From positions 59,495,591-59,559,590 of the forward strand of contig NC_067195.1 in the NCBI RefSeq assembly GCF_000699445.3: a stretch of DNA of 64,000 bases, read 5' to 3'. Numbering within the stretch: position 1 is the stretch's first letter; each line of letters opens with the position of its first letter. This stretch comes from Schistosoma haematobium. Its lineage: Eukaryota; Platyhelminthes; Trematoda; Strigeidida; Schistosomatidae. Positions 36,296 to 47,384 of the stretch are shown in pieces. Below the pieces are notes generated by a model that saw nothing but the letters and a program-made list of their open reading frames with translations, made no database searches and had not been told where the DNA came from. A program made the position numbers and the translations under genes.

Positions 36296-36350
36296 TAGCT
36301 AGCAGTGGAATCCAGGATGACTAGTTCGTCCTACTTGGCACTCATCCCGT
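36296..36350 (-). repeat. decayed Sm-alpha-like hammerhead fragment
   Basis: The minus strand reads GATGAGTGCCAAGTAGGACG, then AACTAG, then a CCTGGATTCCACTGCTAGCT end. The 3' part matches family B but the CTGATGA start is mutated to GGGATGA, so it is not expected to cut. Confidence 0.55.
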
Positions 36351-36549
36351 AAATGTATCACTTCCGATTGTCTATATTCAGCTTTTTTCTACACTCATTA
36401 ATGCACTATATGGAAGCCTTTTCTTTTAGTGATATACTTGATATGTAAATATATTTGAGTCAGTGTTTTCGGTTTTTCAAAATGTTTTATATTTTAATCA
36501 CAATCCAGTTTAATCATCTTAAAAAGTAAAATTCTATTTGAGCGAAACA

Positions 36550-36912
36550 AATTGATTTTCTGAGATGGTGGAGACGATTTGTAGCTCAGGTGGATGATTT
36601 GAATGAAGTTTTGTTCTCTGAGCTAGATGATTTGGTTGTGGAGCTTTCATCGACTTTTTGAACGACATCATCAGCACAAACTTCAGGTAGACCAAAAATC
36701 AGACCAATGGGAGGTAGAACCAAAACAAAGAAGTAAACAATGACAGGTTTAAGGTCAACAAGAACCAACCAATATCGATGTCTACACGACAAGCTGTGAA
36801 CCACATGTGAAAAATTCTAACACTTCACTTCTATATGAAGTTTGTGCTGATGATGTCGTTTAAAAGAAAGATCAAAGCTCAACGACGAAACCATCCAGCT
36901 CAAAGAACAAAA
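36550..36912. repeat. fold-back repeat, possibly Penelope-like terminal region
   Basis: About 80 bp (36594-36685, TTTTGTTCTCTGAGCTAGAT to CATCATCAGCACAAACTTC) recur inverted at 36838-36920 (GAAGTTTGTGCTGATGATGTC to CTCAAAGAACAAAAC). A shorter piece of the left side (GATTTGTAGCTCAGGTAGAT) recurs at 43986-44025, just 0.9 kb from the GIY-YIG remnant. The Penelope link is recall and proximity only. Confidence 0.55.
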
Positions 36913-37190
36913 CTATCAAAAAGAATTGATTTTGGTAAATAAAGAAAAACACAAGTAGAAGAACTATTTTCATACTTCTTCCACTTGTTTTTTTTAACTG
37001 TTGTAATTTTGTTTCTGTTGCTTTTGAACTCAATAACTTCTCAACATTCACCTCTTGATTCTTACGTAACTACCATCCTATTGACCATCCGTTAAAATTC
37101 TGTTCCTTCTTTGTTCTTACATTACGCAACGTAGCAACTTCTTGATCACTTTGAATATTAATAATCCTCTTTCTTCCAATCATTCAGTAT

Positions 37191-37203
37191 TAATTTAAAT
37201 GTC
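37191..37203. repeat. target-site duplication, element copy 1
   Basis: TAATTTAAATGTC here and again at 40963-40975 bracket the element exactly. Confidence 0.85.
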
Positions 37204-37716
37204 GCCCCCCGAATGCCCTGGTACGGTCGAGAGTGGGGAGAGTCCGCTCTCCTTCTCGAAATACTCTCACACGGCCGCGCGTATACAGCCTCTGCCAGGG
37301 AAGTCCTACTCACTGCCTTCTCGCACCACGGGTGTTGTTTACGAAAATGAGAGGACGAAAAGCGAATGTCCGGCGCTTTAACCGGATCCAAAACCAATGG
37401 TGCACATGGGCTACAGTATCCTGTGGGAAAAAATGGCGTATGAACCAATCGTTGGTCACCGGCTACCATGGGACTGCATCTCCTTACGATGCTCCACTGC
37501 CTTGTGGGTTAGACCTTTAGGTCAAAGGCTCGGGGTGTGGCTCCCTTAGAAAACCACCTGCTTTGGTTTGGGCACCCGGGCAGTATCACAGCCCACACGC
37601 AAATGATGAACTCTCTATATCTATGGAAACTACTTTTCTCGCTTCGAAAAACAATCAATTGATTCAAATTATTATCATTACTATTATTGTCATTCTTAAT
37701 ACTATTATTATTATTG

Positions 37717-37754
<38 letters not shown>

Positions 37755-37854
37755 CACATTATTCACCCTCTTTTATACTTATACAGTGGCTCGTCTTTGG
37801 TGGAAATTCGACTGTGTCTAAACGTTCTCGAGTCACTGTCCGGTTGAAAATTGC

Positions 37855-38223
37855 ATGTTACCACCGAATACGAGAACTGAAGCAGTTTTTCTGAAACCAC
37901 GTGCACCATTCAAACTGGCTGCCTTCAACGTTCGCACACTTATGCAGGTTGGTCAACAGATAGGGCTGGCTATGTCTTTGGAAAGTCTTCATATCGATGT
38001 CTGCTGTCTATCCGAGACCCGTATTCAAGACTCTGGCGAAGTACTACAAATTCGCTCTCCATCTGTCACTTCAAAAAGCTTGTTTTACGTGCGCTTATCC
38101 GGAGACCCCGTGGCATCTTCGTCTGGTCTTGTTGGCGTTGGTGTCGCACTAAGCGCTAGAGCTGAGGCAGCACTAATCGATTGGATTCTCATTAACAGTC
38201 GGTTATGTGCTGTGTTAGATTAG
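37855..38223 (+). pseudogene. endonuclease domain, N-terminal part (copy 1)
   Basis: 122-residue frame. LAAFNVRTLMQVGQQIGLAM and CCLSETRIQDSGE are the opening strands and the catalytic Glu motif of an exonuclease/endonuclease/phosphatase-fold AP endonuclease. It continues through VGVGVALSARAEAALIDW and then runs into TAG after LCAVLD because of a frameshift near 38210; the fold continues in the next frame from 38205. Translation initiation is unknown; the ATG at 37855 is simply the first one. Confidence 0.85.
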
Positions 38224-39146
38224 AAAGTTCCATCAAAGTGAGAAGAAATCGGCATGAGAAACGATGTCTCTTCGTCATCTCCGCCTATGCTCCGACAGAT
38301 TGCAGCCCGGATGCAATCAAGGATAAATTCTACCACCAGTTAACTGTTCTTCTCCAGAAGGTGCGTTCGACAGATATTGTATTACTGACCGGGGACTTGA
38401 ATGCTCAGGTCAGGCGTCTAGGCACAGAAGAGAGTCGTTTAGGTGGCCGATGGGGATTTGTTGGTCGCAGGACAGATAACGGGGACCGTCTACTGCAACT
38501 TTGCACAGACCACAACCTGTTTCTGGCTAGCACTAACTTTCCGCACAGTCATCGCCGATGTGCCACCTGGCGTCCTCCCTCTGCATCTCAAGCCTGGAAT
38601 CAGATTGATCGAATCGCGATCAGCTACAGCTGGAGTGGTTGTGTACAAGACTGCCGCTTCTTTTGGAGTACCTATCTGGACTCTGATCATGCCTTGGTCT
38701 GCGCTAATCTTACCTTACTTTTCAGTGGCCAACGAAGTGACCGCCACCAACAAATTTATGTTAACAAGCTGGTTGCAACTTCTGTTGTAGCCCGTCGGTC
38801 TACTCCGGGTGACCGTGAGTTTGACCACAAACGAAGGATGTTACGTAGTGAAATTGGGCAAAGCTTGCTTAAGGACCGAGAAGCCTGGTGGTCGGAGCGT
38901 GCTAATGAGCTGGAAGCAGCAGCTGCATCTGGTAATTACCGTAAGCTCTTCCAACTCATCCGAGCCACTGGCAGCAAGAAGTCTGGTGTGAGCGAAACAA
39001 TCTGCGAGGATGATAGGATGCCAGTCACTAACATCCATCGACGTCTTGGACGATGGGTAGATTTTTTCGAAGGGGCACTTCAACTGGCCTGCTGCTCCGG
39101 CAACGTCAGTCAGACTGTTCTGCCCTCCATGGCCGGTGACGACTGA
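38205..39146 (+). pseudogene. endonuclease C-terminal part and linker (copy 1)
   Basis: 313-residue open frame that continues the endonuclease: FVISAYAPTD, the catalytic GDLNAQ motif (Asp, Asn), ATWRPPSASQAWNQIDRIAI and DSDHALV (catalytic His). A basic, helical linker to the reverse transcriptase follows. It ends at a TGA after MAGDD caused by a second frameshift; the RT lead-in NEAEVRKELQ and KSPGPDDLPPALFK continues in another frame from about 39140. Confidence 0.88.
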
Positions 39147-39267
39147 TCCACCAAATGAGGCGGAAGTCCGCAAGGAACTCCAACTCTTGAAACGCTACAA
39201 ATCACCTGGCCCAGATGACTTACCTCCGGCTCTTTTTAAAGATGGTGGTCACTTTCTGACTTAGGAA

Positions 39268-39915
39268 TTGACGACGTTGTTTACAAAGGTGTGGGAACTA
39301 GAGAGTGTACTAACGTCATGGAATGAGTCGATAGTTGTCCCTATCTTTAAAAAGGGTTCACGTCGTTCCTGTAACAACTATCGGGGGATAAGTCTACTTC
39401 CGATTGCGTCCAAGCTATTGGCTTCCGTCATTCTTCGTAGGTTGTTCAAAACCCGAGAAAGATTGACTCGCGAGGAGCAGGCTGGGTTTCGTTCTGGTCG
39501 AGGATGTATTGATCATATCTTCACCCTCCGTCAAATGTTAGAACACCGTCATACTTATCACAGGCCAACAATCGTAGTGTTTCTTGACATTAGTGCTGCC
39601 TTCGATTCGTTAGACAGGACTGTTCTCTGTGATTGTCTATTGAAGAAGGGTGTGCTTGAGAAGTTTATTAACATCCTAAAAGCTCTATATACGAACACCT
39701 CAGGTAGAGTGAAGGCATACAACTACCTCTCTCCATTGTTCCATTCGAGCAGTGGGGTTAGGCAGGGTTGCACAATCTCACCATTCCTCTTCAACTTTGC
39801 CATCGATGACATTCTGGAAACAGCTCTTATGAATGTAAGTAATGGTGGTGTGGATCTGTTGCTTGCAGAAAGACTTCTCGACCTTGAGTATGCGGATGAT
39901 ATTGTCTTACTGTGA
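39268..39915 (+). pseudogene. reverse transcriptase core (copy 1)
   Basis: 215-residue frame with RT motifs in order: NYRGISLLPIASKLL, AGFRSGRGCIDHI, VVFLDISAAFDSLDR (first catalytic Asp), GVRQGCTISPFLFNF and LEYADDIVLL (YADD catalytic pair). It is cut at both ends by stops: TAG before ELTTLF and TGA just after YADDIVLL. Downstream frame fragments (ALNQLAINVSRYGM, EVVEKFVYLGSCISTGGG) carry the thumb region with further TAG and TGA stops. Confidence 0.9.
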
Positions 39916-40239
39916 GATGATGCCCAAGTCATGCAATCCGCACTTAATCAGTTGGCAATCAATGTCAGTAGGTACGGTATGTGCTTTGCACCTTCGAAGT
40001 GCAAAGTACTTCTACAAGACTGGTAGGATCCTAATCGTGTACTCACCCTGGATGGTGAACAGATAGAAGTAGTCGAGAAGTTCGTGTATCTGGGTAGCTG
40101 CATAAGTACTGGTGGGGGTGTGAGTGATGAGATCACTGCACGTATAGTGAAAGCCAGAGCGGCTTATGCCAATCTGGGTCATGTTTGAGGCCTTCGTGAT
40201 GTTAGTCTGGCAGTAAGAGGTTGGATTTACAACGCGTCG

Positions 40240-40731
40240 GTGAGAGCAGTTCTGCTCTATGCCTGTGAAACCTGGTCTCTCCGAGTTGAGGACGTTAGAC
40301 GACTCTCTGTGTTCGATCATTGTTGTCTCCGAAGGATTGCTGAAATCCAGTGTCAACACCATGTTAGTAATGCAGAGGTTCGGCATTGTGTGTTCGGGCA
40401 CAGAGACGATAATGTAATTGGTGTCACTGTCTTGAAACATCGACTTCGGTGGCTTGGACATGTTCTACGAATGTCGTCCCAGAGAATTCCATGCTGTGCA
40501 TTATTTGCCGACTCTGGGACTGGTTGGAAGAAGTGGAGAGGTGGTCAGTATATGACATGGTGTCGTGGTATGAAAGAAAGCTGCAAAGGACTGGCCTGTG
40601 TCGGTCCTTCACGACTCCTTGGTTGGTGTCCGAGAGATGGTGCAACACAGTGGCTAGAGACGTTATCAAACATGGCTGAGAATAGAAGCCAGTGGCGATC
40701 CTGCTGCAACCTTCTTTTACTTTCTTCGTAA
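40240..40731 (+). pseudogene. retrotransposon polyprotein C-terminus (copy 1)
   Basis: 163-residue frame. VLLYACETWSLRVEDVRRL and RLRWLGHVLRMSSQRIP form the conserved C-terminal region after the RT thumb in RTE/CR1-like elements. It is open to a TAA at 40729-40731. The matching frame in copy 2 ends earlier at a private TAG. Confidence 0.85.
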
Positions 40732-40999
40732 AAAGTGGTTGTATGTCCCTTACCTGAAAGATTTCTTCTGATTGTACCTTTCCGTTCCCTCGTTACTACC
40801 ACACTACCTTACACCCATCTCTTCGTTCTTGTTCTCTTTTTCTTTTGCGCTCCTTAGTTTTTTTTCTATTTATCTTCGAATTCTCATTGTTTTGTGTGGC
40901 GCATATAAATTTGTGCTCTCTTGTACCAATATTCATGTGTTCAAATAAATAAAATAAATAAATAATTTAAATGTCATTATGTAATTATTACGTAACATA

Positions 41000-41410
41000 T
41001 CTACTCGATGAGTATTATATTATTTTTTTTGGTTGAGATCATGAATCAACTGATGTTAGACCACCGTTGGAAACCTGGAAGCACTGGACGGCAGTTTCGT
41101 CCTGGTATGGGACTCCTCAGCAGTGCGCATCCACGATCCCGCACCACGCGGGGCTCGAACCCAGGACCTACTGGCTTCGCGCGCGAGCACTTAACCACTA
41201 GACCACTGAGCCGGCATCCAACGGTGTTAATGTCTAACTTCAACCAATCCACGAAGTTGCGCCACCGTACACCATTGCCTTCAGTGAGTTGTTATCTCAC
41301 AACAGACCGGTTGAACTCCACTGGTGACGGCTTCTCACTAGAACTCCAGGAGTTTTTCCTGAAGTCAGTCACTAGTGAGCAGTTGATTATTATCAGAATG
41401 GGTTTTGTGG
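41000..41410 (-). repeat. family A hammerhead SINE, near full-length minus copy
   Basis: The best complete unit. Read on the minus strand: a 5' region (AGTGGAGTTCAACCGGTCTG, GAGATAACAACTCACTGAAG), TTGGTTGAAGTTAGACATTA, a tRNA-like head with A box (GTGGTCTAGTGGTTAAGTGC) and B box (GGTCCTGGGTTCGAGCCC), the hammerhead, and the tail (GGTGGTCTAACATCAGTTG). About 330-380 bp. Confidence 0.88.
41081..41126 (-). ncRNA. intact hammerhead ribozyme motif (family A)
   Basis: Minus strand: stem I GCACTG/CAGTGC is perfect (6 bp), then CTGAGGA, stem II GTCC/GGAC with loop CATACCA, GAAA, and GTC before CAGTGC. Stem III (ACTGCCGT) has one mismatch beyond the first two pairs. Confidence 0.85.
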
Positions 41411-41640
41411 AGAGTTTTAGAAATTTCACAGGTTGAAATCATGAGTCAGTTGAAGCTAGACCACCATGAAAAACCTGGGAGCACTGGACGACCGTTTCAT
41501 CCTAGTATGAGACTCCTTGGCAGTGCACATCTACTATCCCGCTTTGCGAGATTCGAATCCAGGACCTATCGGTCTTGCGGTCTCCACGGTGGTCTGGCTT
41601 CAATGGACTCATGATCTTAACTATTGAAATTAACAAATAA
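41395..41640. repeat. family A hammerhead SINE, minus copy with inverted tail
   Basis: A minus copy (left flank GGGTTTTGTGGAGAGTTTTAG, ribozyme mutated to CCAAGGA, B box) ends in the family tail in plus orientation (GGTGGTCTGGCTTCAATGG), so both outer ends are inverted copies of the same tail. Confidence 0.8.
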
Positions 41641-42609
41641 TTTTTAGAAATTATTAAATATATGAAATAATTAATGATAGTCTTTAAAATTTTTTTTAGA
41701 ATCTTCCCTCTTATAAAACGGTCAGTAAGTGGAGATATGAATGCTTTTAATAAATTTCAGATGATTTGTAAGACTTCTTATTCTGTCTCTTTGTTGGTAC
41801 AATCCCATGTATACTGATTTATGATAGTTGTTTGCCAATTAACTGTTTTACTATAACATAAAATTGAACCTCGTTATTTTTTATTTTATTAATTTTAATG
41901 ACAAGACTTTGTTAGAGTTGCATCTAACATGAAGTATTTTCACTTAGGAGAAGGGGAATTGTACAGAGGAATGTTATACGAGAATCTAGAGGAGAACAAA
42001 AGGAAGAATTGGATGAAAACTCATTAAGCATAGAAAATAAACTAATGTCTATTCATTGGACCAAATGACAATGATTACAAGTTATAGAGGTGTGAAATGA
42101 GGACAATCTCGTACTCGAACTTGGAAAGTGAGTTACTTGTATGCACTCATACAGCGAAAATTATTAAATGCACAACTGTATCTGCTTGATATTAATGCAG
42201 TGAGTGATAACACAAGTGACGATAATCGAGTGTGTTCAGATGCAAAACTATAGAATCTCTTAGTAAAATTTGGGAACCATACAGTAAATACTTCATTTGC
42301 AAATTGTTAATCAGTCGTCTCAGATTCCATTGTTCCTTCATTTCTACACCAATCATTTTCTGTTCTCGTTCTCTTTTCTTCGATCTTCTTAACCTTCTGC
42401 CGACAGGTACTTCACTTTCAACTGATGATATATACTACTTATATCTATCGACATCGGTAGCACATACCACATTACTGATTGTACATAATAACGACTTCAA
42501 GTCCAAAACAGTTCTTTGACTTAAATATGTACTTTGTTATGATAAGAAAGTTTTATTTTTAATAATACTCTGAGTGTATTGATGATATAATTTTTGTCTC
42601 GATAACATT
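41641..42609. other. non-coding stretch
   Basis: No gene found. A somewhat GC-richer block at about 42310-42520 (CTTCTGCCGACAGGTACTTC) may be a repeat but I cannot name it. Confidence 0.4.
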
Positions 42610-43140
42610 TATTAATTTCCACAGTTGATAAATAAAAAACCTACACTCAAAAGAAATCCAGTATCTATAAATGTCAACTTCAAAGGTGCTAGTGTCACAA
42701 GCGCAATCAAAAGGAGACGCAAAACTGCATATCCGGGATGTACCCAGCAGTCAAATTATTAATACTGTAAAAAATAACATGTTCAGTAACCTAATCAAAG
42801 GTCGATAAGTACCCATTTCATGTTGCTGCCAAATGTATTTATAAATTTATATGTACCCGTCAAAGCAGCTATGTTGGCCAGACAAAAAGGAGCGCATATC
42901 TAAGATTTTTTGAACGTGTTTCAAAAAGCCTTCGAATAAGAGAGAAAACTAATCTAAACAAAGCAATTACTAAACATCCCTTAAATACAGAACATCAGAT
43001 TGATACTTTTCAATATATCAATGTGATTAATGAACTGTCAAGCTCTAGTCTTTTGAAGTTTATTGCAGCCGTTGCTATTGAGTACCAAGAACCTGACATA
43101 TATGTTCAAGAGTTGATTGTTAATTTTTTTGAAAGTTGAG
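42610..43140 (+). pseudogene. Penelope-like element GIY-YIG endonuclease remnant
   Basis: Frames with interruptions read KRNPVSINVNFKGASVTSAI, then YKFICTRQSSYVGQTKRSAY, then SLRIREKTNLNKAITKHPLN and SSSLLKFIAAVAIEYQEPDI. YKF...YVGQTKRS is the GIY-YIG nuclease signature, and the following region is the conserved C-terminal part of Penelope-like polyproteins in schistosomes. The reverse transcriptase is missing (5' truncation) and stops and frameshifts break the frame. A family A hammerhead SINE starts within a few bases of its end. Confidence 0.8.
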
Positions 43141-43475
43141 TTTATCAGTCAGTTAAAGCTTGACAGCCATAAGAAGCCTGGAAGCACTGGATGGTCATTT
43201 CGTCCTAATGTGGGACTCTTCAGCAGCGTACATCTACGATTACACTCGCGGGATTCGAACCTAGGGCCTTCAGTCTCGCGCGTGAACGCTTAACCACTAG
43301 ACCACTGATCTGGCTGGCATTCATTGGTGTTAATGTCTAACTTCAACCAATTCATGAAATTGAGCCACCGTTCACCATTGTCTTCAGTGAGTTACTATCT
43401 CACAACAGACCTGTTTGAACTCCAGTGGTCACGAATTCAACTGTTAAATTACTAAAATCTCCGCGAAATTCCCTT
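43130..43475 (-). repeat. family A hammerhead SINE, minus copy
   Basis: Tail at 43140-43165, ribozyme, B box (GGGATTCGAACCTAGGGCC in complement), A box (CTTAACCACTAGACCACTGA), the TTAATGTCTAACTTCAACCA block and the 5' region to about 43430. The right flank (AAATCTCCGCGAAATTCCC) is the same as beside other copies. Confidence 0.87.
43184..43229 (-). ncRNA. intact hammerhead ribozyme motif (family A variant)
   Basis: Minus strand: core CTGAAGA (a permitted CUGANGA variant), stem II GTCC/GGAC, GAAA, cleavage triplet ATC, and stem I CGCTG/CAGTG with one G-U. The core differs at the one position that is free to vary, and the triplet is still NUH. Confidence 0.78.
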
Positions 43476-44260
43476 TTGATAATTTTTCTTTCCGTTGGTA
43501 CGTTATTAGAAACTTTTGTTCAGCTCTTTACTATAATTAATTACATCACTACATCTTTTTATTTCGCCTGTCTTCTAGACTAGTAGTCTTTAAATTAACT
43601 GAGTTTTACTCATTTCATCCTAACTTATTATCAGCTCTTACTGATTATGTAACCACTTGTTTCTAGCCTTTTAGATCTTTATTACTGTCAATATTATAGA
43701 ATGTTCTTTTATGTAAGGCATAGATTTACAATATTTTATTCAGTATACTACACCCTTGCTATTCTATACTGTTGTGTGTTCAAAATAATTTCCTACTAAT
43801 CTCTTTTATGCCTTATTTTGATCTTTGTAAAATATTATAATTATGGACTTATTACTGTAGAGCCTGATAATGAAGTTATTAAAAACAATTGTTTACTCAA
43901 ATATATTCTTTATTTTTGAATATTCTATGAGAATTCTTAAACTGTCAAACTTAGTAATTTAACCTCATTTTGTGATAGTGGAGATGATTTGTAGCTCAGG
44001 TAGATGATTTTGATGGAGTTTTGTAATTATGATTTTTAAATATTACAATAATTGACAAGAACCAAATAAAATAAAATGAATTCATATATTTTACTGAAAT
44101 CTTTGTTCTTATTTCCTTCAAGATGATAACAGAAATTATACATATGAAAAATATATATAGAATCAGATTACCATAAAGATTTTTACAGCTGACATGTTTG
44201 TATTTAAAGTGAAAAATAAACAAAATGAGAATCATATTTGCCTGTCTACATTTACAATTG

Positions 44261-44344
<84 letters not shown>

Positions 44345-45319
44345 ATGTGTTGATTAAACTGTGAAATTTCAATAATGATAATAACAATGCTAATAATAGC
44401 AAAAGAAAATAGAAAGTACTTTCTGATTTAATTAAACAAACATTATTCAATACATGACACGTATATATTGAACAAATGGTCTAGTGAACAATATAAAACT
44501 TGTCGGTAAATAAGTAAAATATTCTGTATTCAATGTAAGCAACAACAACAAAAAAAGTTTTTTTTATTTTTTCATTATTTCATTTAATAATAAATTGTAT
44601 TTGTGTTTATATATGATTGTTGGTACACGTATGCATACGAGAGAGAGGCAGAGACAAAGAGAGAGAGAGAGAGGGGGAGGGTGAAAGGTAACTTGTCAAA
44701 TGTAAAGTTTACATAATCAAAAGAAATTTTATTCGAATGACTGACAACTCCTGAAAATATTTTAATCGGTTTTGAAAAAAAAGTTATTTCGACCTGGTTT
44801 ATCTTAGATTTTGATATAAATAAACAAAATAAGTAAATAAATAATTGAAAGTTTTTCATTAAAAATATCATTTTATTCATGTATATTATGCATAATCATT
44901 CAATGATTATGAAATATAAACACAGATATATATATATATATATATCAAAAGGGGTTTATATTTTTAAATGTGTGTATTTATTATGATTGTAATATTGTAT
45001 GAGTAATTTTATTTGGATGGTAAAAATTTTGTTCATTGTATTTATTATAAATTAGTCATGAAAACTGATTAAAATGTATATATTATTAACTGTTGTGCAT
45101 ATCTTACATGACCTCTGTCTCTCGTACAATCATGTAATCATTCACTTCCTTAATGGTGTACTAACTATCAGTAACTATACATAAAATTCTCATCATTATT
45201 AATATATATATATTCGAAGCATAATGTAAATTAGGGCGACGGATAACAGTTCCAATATTTTAAACTTTCTCACCCCCTCCCTTGGTTCTTTTTTTGGAAT
45301 CATGATCTCACTTCCTGCA

Positions 45320-45366
<47 letters not shown>

Positions 45367-45828
45367 TGCGTTTTTATGTGTCTAGGTAGTCGTTATACAC
45401 TAAAAGCGTCATTTTACTGTCGACAAGTAAAGCAGTCGAATAACGTCTAGTTTGTTTTATTTTGTATTGGTAATAATAACAATATTATTATTAATGCTAA
45501 TACTCGGTATACTATGTAAAAATGATAATATCATTCTATGTTTACATCTGTTCATATATCTATTCTTGTAACTGTCTGAATTACATTATTTAGTACAAAA
45601 ACGTTTCTAAGATTTTGACTAATATATAAAAATATAAATAACACTGAATTGTATATACATAATTAAATGAAATTTTTTTAATATAAACAGTTTAAGATAA
45701 ATAAAATGAAATAGTCATAGTATGGATAATATCAAAATTTTATGAAATACAATTAACAACAATATGAGTTTTGTCGTATTTTATTGTCCGATAATTATTT
45801 CTACTCACTTATTTCTTTTTGATTGAAA
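43476..45828. other. non-coding stretch with long AT and GA microsatellites
   Basis: Holds a long (TA)n at 44262-44342, a GA-rich tract at 44638-44682, (AT)n at 44927-44945 and (AT)n at 45322-45364. Apparent open frames here are translations of (TA)n as alternating Tyr-Ile and are not genes. Confidence 0.8.
44262..44342. repeat. (TA)n microsatellite, about 40 units
   Basis: About 80 bp of uninterrupted alternating TA, the longest simple repeat in the window. It can form a cruciform. Confidence 0.95.
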
Positions 45829-46045
45829 CTATGAATCGATGAATGCCAGACCATTATTGAGAACTTGGAAGCACTGAACAGACGTTTCATCCTAGTATGG
45901 GACACCTCAGCAGTGCGCATCCACGCTCGAACATGCAGGATTCGAACTCGGTACCTTCGGTTTCGCGCGTGAACACTTAACCTCTAGACCACTGATCTGG
46001 CCCGTATTCAACGGTGTTAATGTCTAACTTCAGCCAATTACTTCT
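45829..46045 (-). repeat. family A hammerhead SINE, minus copy
   Basis: Tail, damaged ribozyme (CTGAGGT, stem II GTCC/GGAT), B box (GGATTCGAACTCGGTACC in complement), A box (CTTAACCTCTAGACCACTGA) and the TTAATGTCTAACTTCAGCC block. Confidence 0.82.
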
Positions 46046-46849
46046 AATATTAATAATTTCATCTCAGGCTCTTGTAATGTTTAACAAAATTAGAAAGTGT
46101 TTTGACCATAAGAATTTTATTCATAAAATGATTAGTAATTTGGTCAACATGAACGACAGATTTCACAAGTTGGAATTCTGAAGTTAGTACTTTTAGCATA
46201 AACCATTTTACAGTTTTCAATGAATTGCTCTTTCAAAGAATGAACAGGATGATTAAGAAATCTATTTCATTAAATCACAAAATATTAATCGTATTATTTT
46301 TATCAGTATCTCAAGATAAGCTTACCATCTTATTATGGTATGTTAACTAGGTTCAAAGTCGATTATGAAAATTAACTAATATTTTTATTCTAAAGACTAG
46401 TACAAAATTAATTGAGTATCATCATTGGAAAGCCTATTAGTTAAGTAATCATGTTGACATTTATGGAACTCCTAAAATTATTATTATTATTCATTGAATA
46501 ACAAAAAAAATAGAGATGAATATAGAATCAAATAGTTCTTCATTTATGTTTCTATCCATTTCTTAAATCTTGATTTATTAGAATCAACATTTAAAATGAA
46601 GTGTATCATAAGCAAGAATGGAAACCAGAATAGATGGGAATTTTTCGGCTGTCGAGCATATTTCTATCAAAAAACATTTTTAATGAGTATTGTGACTTAT
46701 AATTTTTGGCGATTTGACATCTATTGATTTTTACAGTAATTCATATGGGTTCCCATAAACATTGACAAAGTACACAACAAGTCATCTCAATAATTTTAGT
46801 CTATATTAATTATTTTACTAACTCATTTACTAGGTGTAGACTCGTATAC
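46046..46849. other. non-coding stretch
   Basis: AT-rich, nothing recognised. Confidence 0.45.
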
Positions 46850-46992
46850 TTGGAACCATAGCGTAAATGTGAAGGTTAGCAAAACTATGTGGCTACCCAG
46901 ATAGAAACACCTAAAGCGAGATTCGAACATGCAACGTAGTGATTGAAAGTTGAATGTTTCAACCACCAAGTCATTGATTCACCAAGTAAATG
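46850..46992 (-). repeat. tRNA-like SINE head
   Basis: On the minus strand an A-box-like segment (ATGACTTGGTGGTTGAAACA) and a B box (CATGTTCGAATCTCGC) stand at Pol III promoter distance. No ribozyme core found next to it. Confidence 0.55.
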
Positions 46993-47384
46993 CCAATGTC
47001 ATGTCTTTCATTCCTTAGTCTTTAACGAATTTAGATCATCAAGTTGTAGTATAACCAACTGTCTTATCATCTTGGTTCAATTTATTTTGATGCTAAATGG
47101 TTGGAGGCAATGGTCAGCAGGCCCTCAAGTCTGCATTTTCGTGCTAGATTATAATTACCGATGTTACATATTTGAAGTCTAGAGAGACTAATGATACCAG
47201 TATAATTGCTTGTAAGTTGGAAAAGTCTATTTTGTGTCTAGAACAGAACATTAAAAGTGATTTTCCTGTCACCTCTTAAATATCTTATAATCTCAAGTTG
47301 TTTATGAATAGCTGACTTACAAAACTGTCATATTAAATAATGGCTAGAATTGTTATAGATGACTGTCACTTTCATAGGTGTTGC

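Larger units (their letters stand above)
37204..40962 (+). mobile_element. non-LTR retrotransposon (EN+RT), full-length but defective, copy 1
   Basis: A 3.76 kb element bounded by a 13-bp target-site duplication. In order: a structured 5' leader (nested hairpin 37216-37300), an (ATT)n block (about 37676-37750), an apurinic-type endonuclease domain, a reverse transcriptase with YADD, a C-terminal LRWLGHVLRM motif typical of RTE/CR1-like polyproteins, and a 3' end GTGTTCAAATAAATAAA with short A/T repeats instead of poly(A). The reading frame is broken by at least two frameshifts and four stops, all shared with the copy at 54577. Local GC is far higher than in the flanks, as expected for a recent insertion. 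Confidence 0.92.

Noticed and set aside
37204..37300. HDV-like self-cleaving ribozyme at the 5' end of the non-LTR element
   Set aside because: The pairing is simply nested; the outermost strand closes last, which does not give the double-pseudoknot order required for an HDV-like fold.
37158..37847. Several 60-103 residue frames on both strands in the leader of the non-LTR element (and at 54554-55207)
   Set aside because: They lie in the element's 5' UTR and (ATT)n block, overlap each other, and recur only because the element is duplicated.
40012..40802. Minus-strand frames of 149, 81 and 85 residues (and matching frames at 57397-58187)
   Set aside because: Antisense shadows of the retrotransposon reading frame.
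43996..44450. Minus-strand frames of 116 and 72 residues
   Set aside because: Mostly alternating Tyr-Ile from the (TA)n array; not genes.
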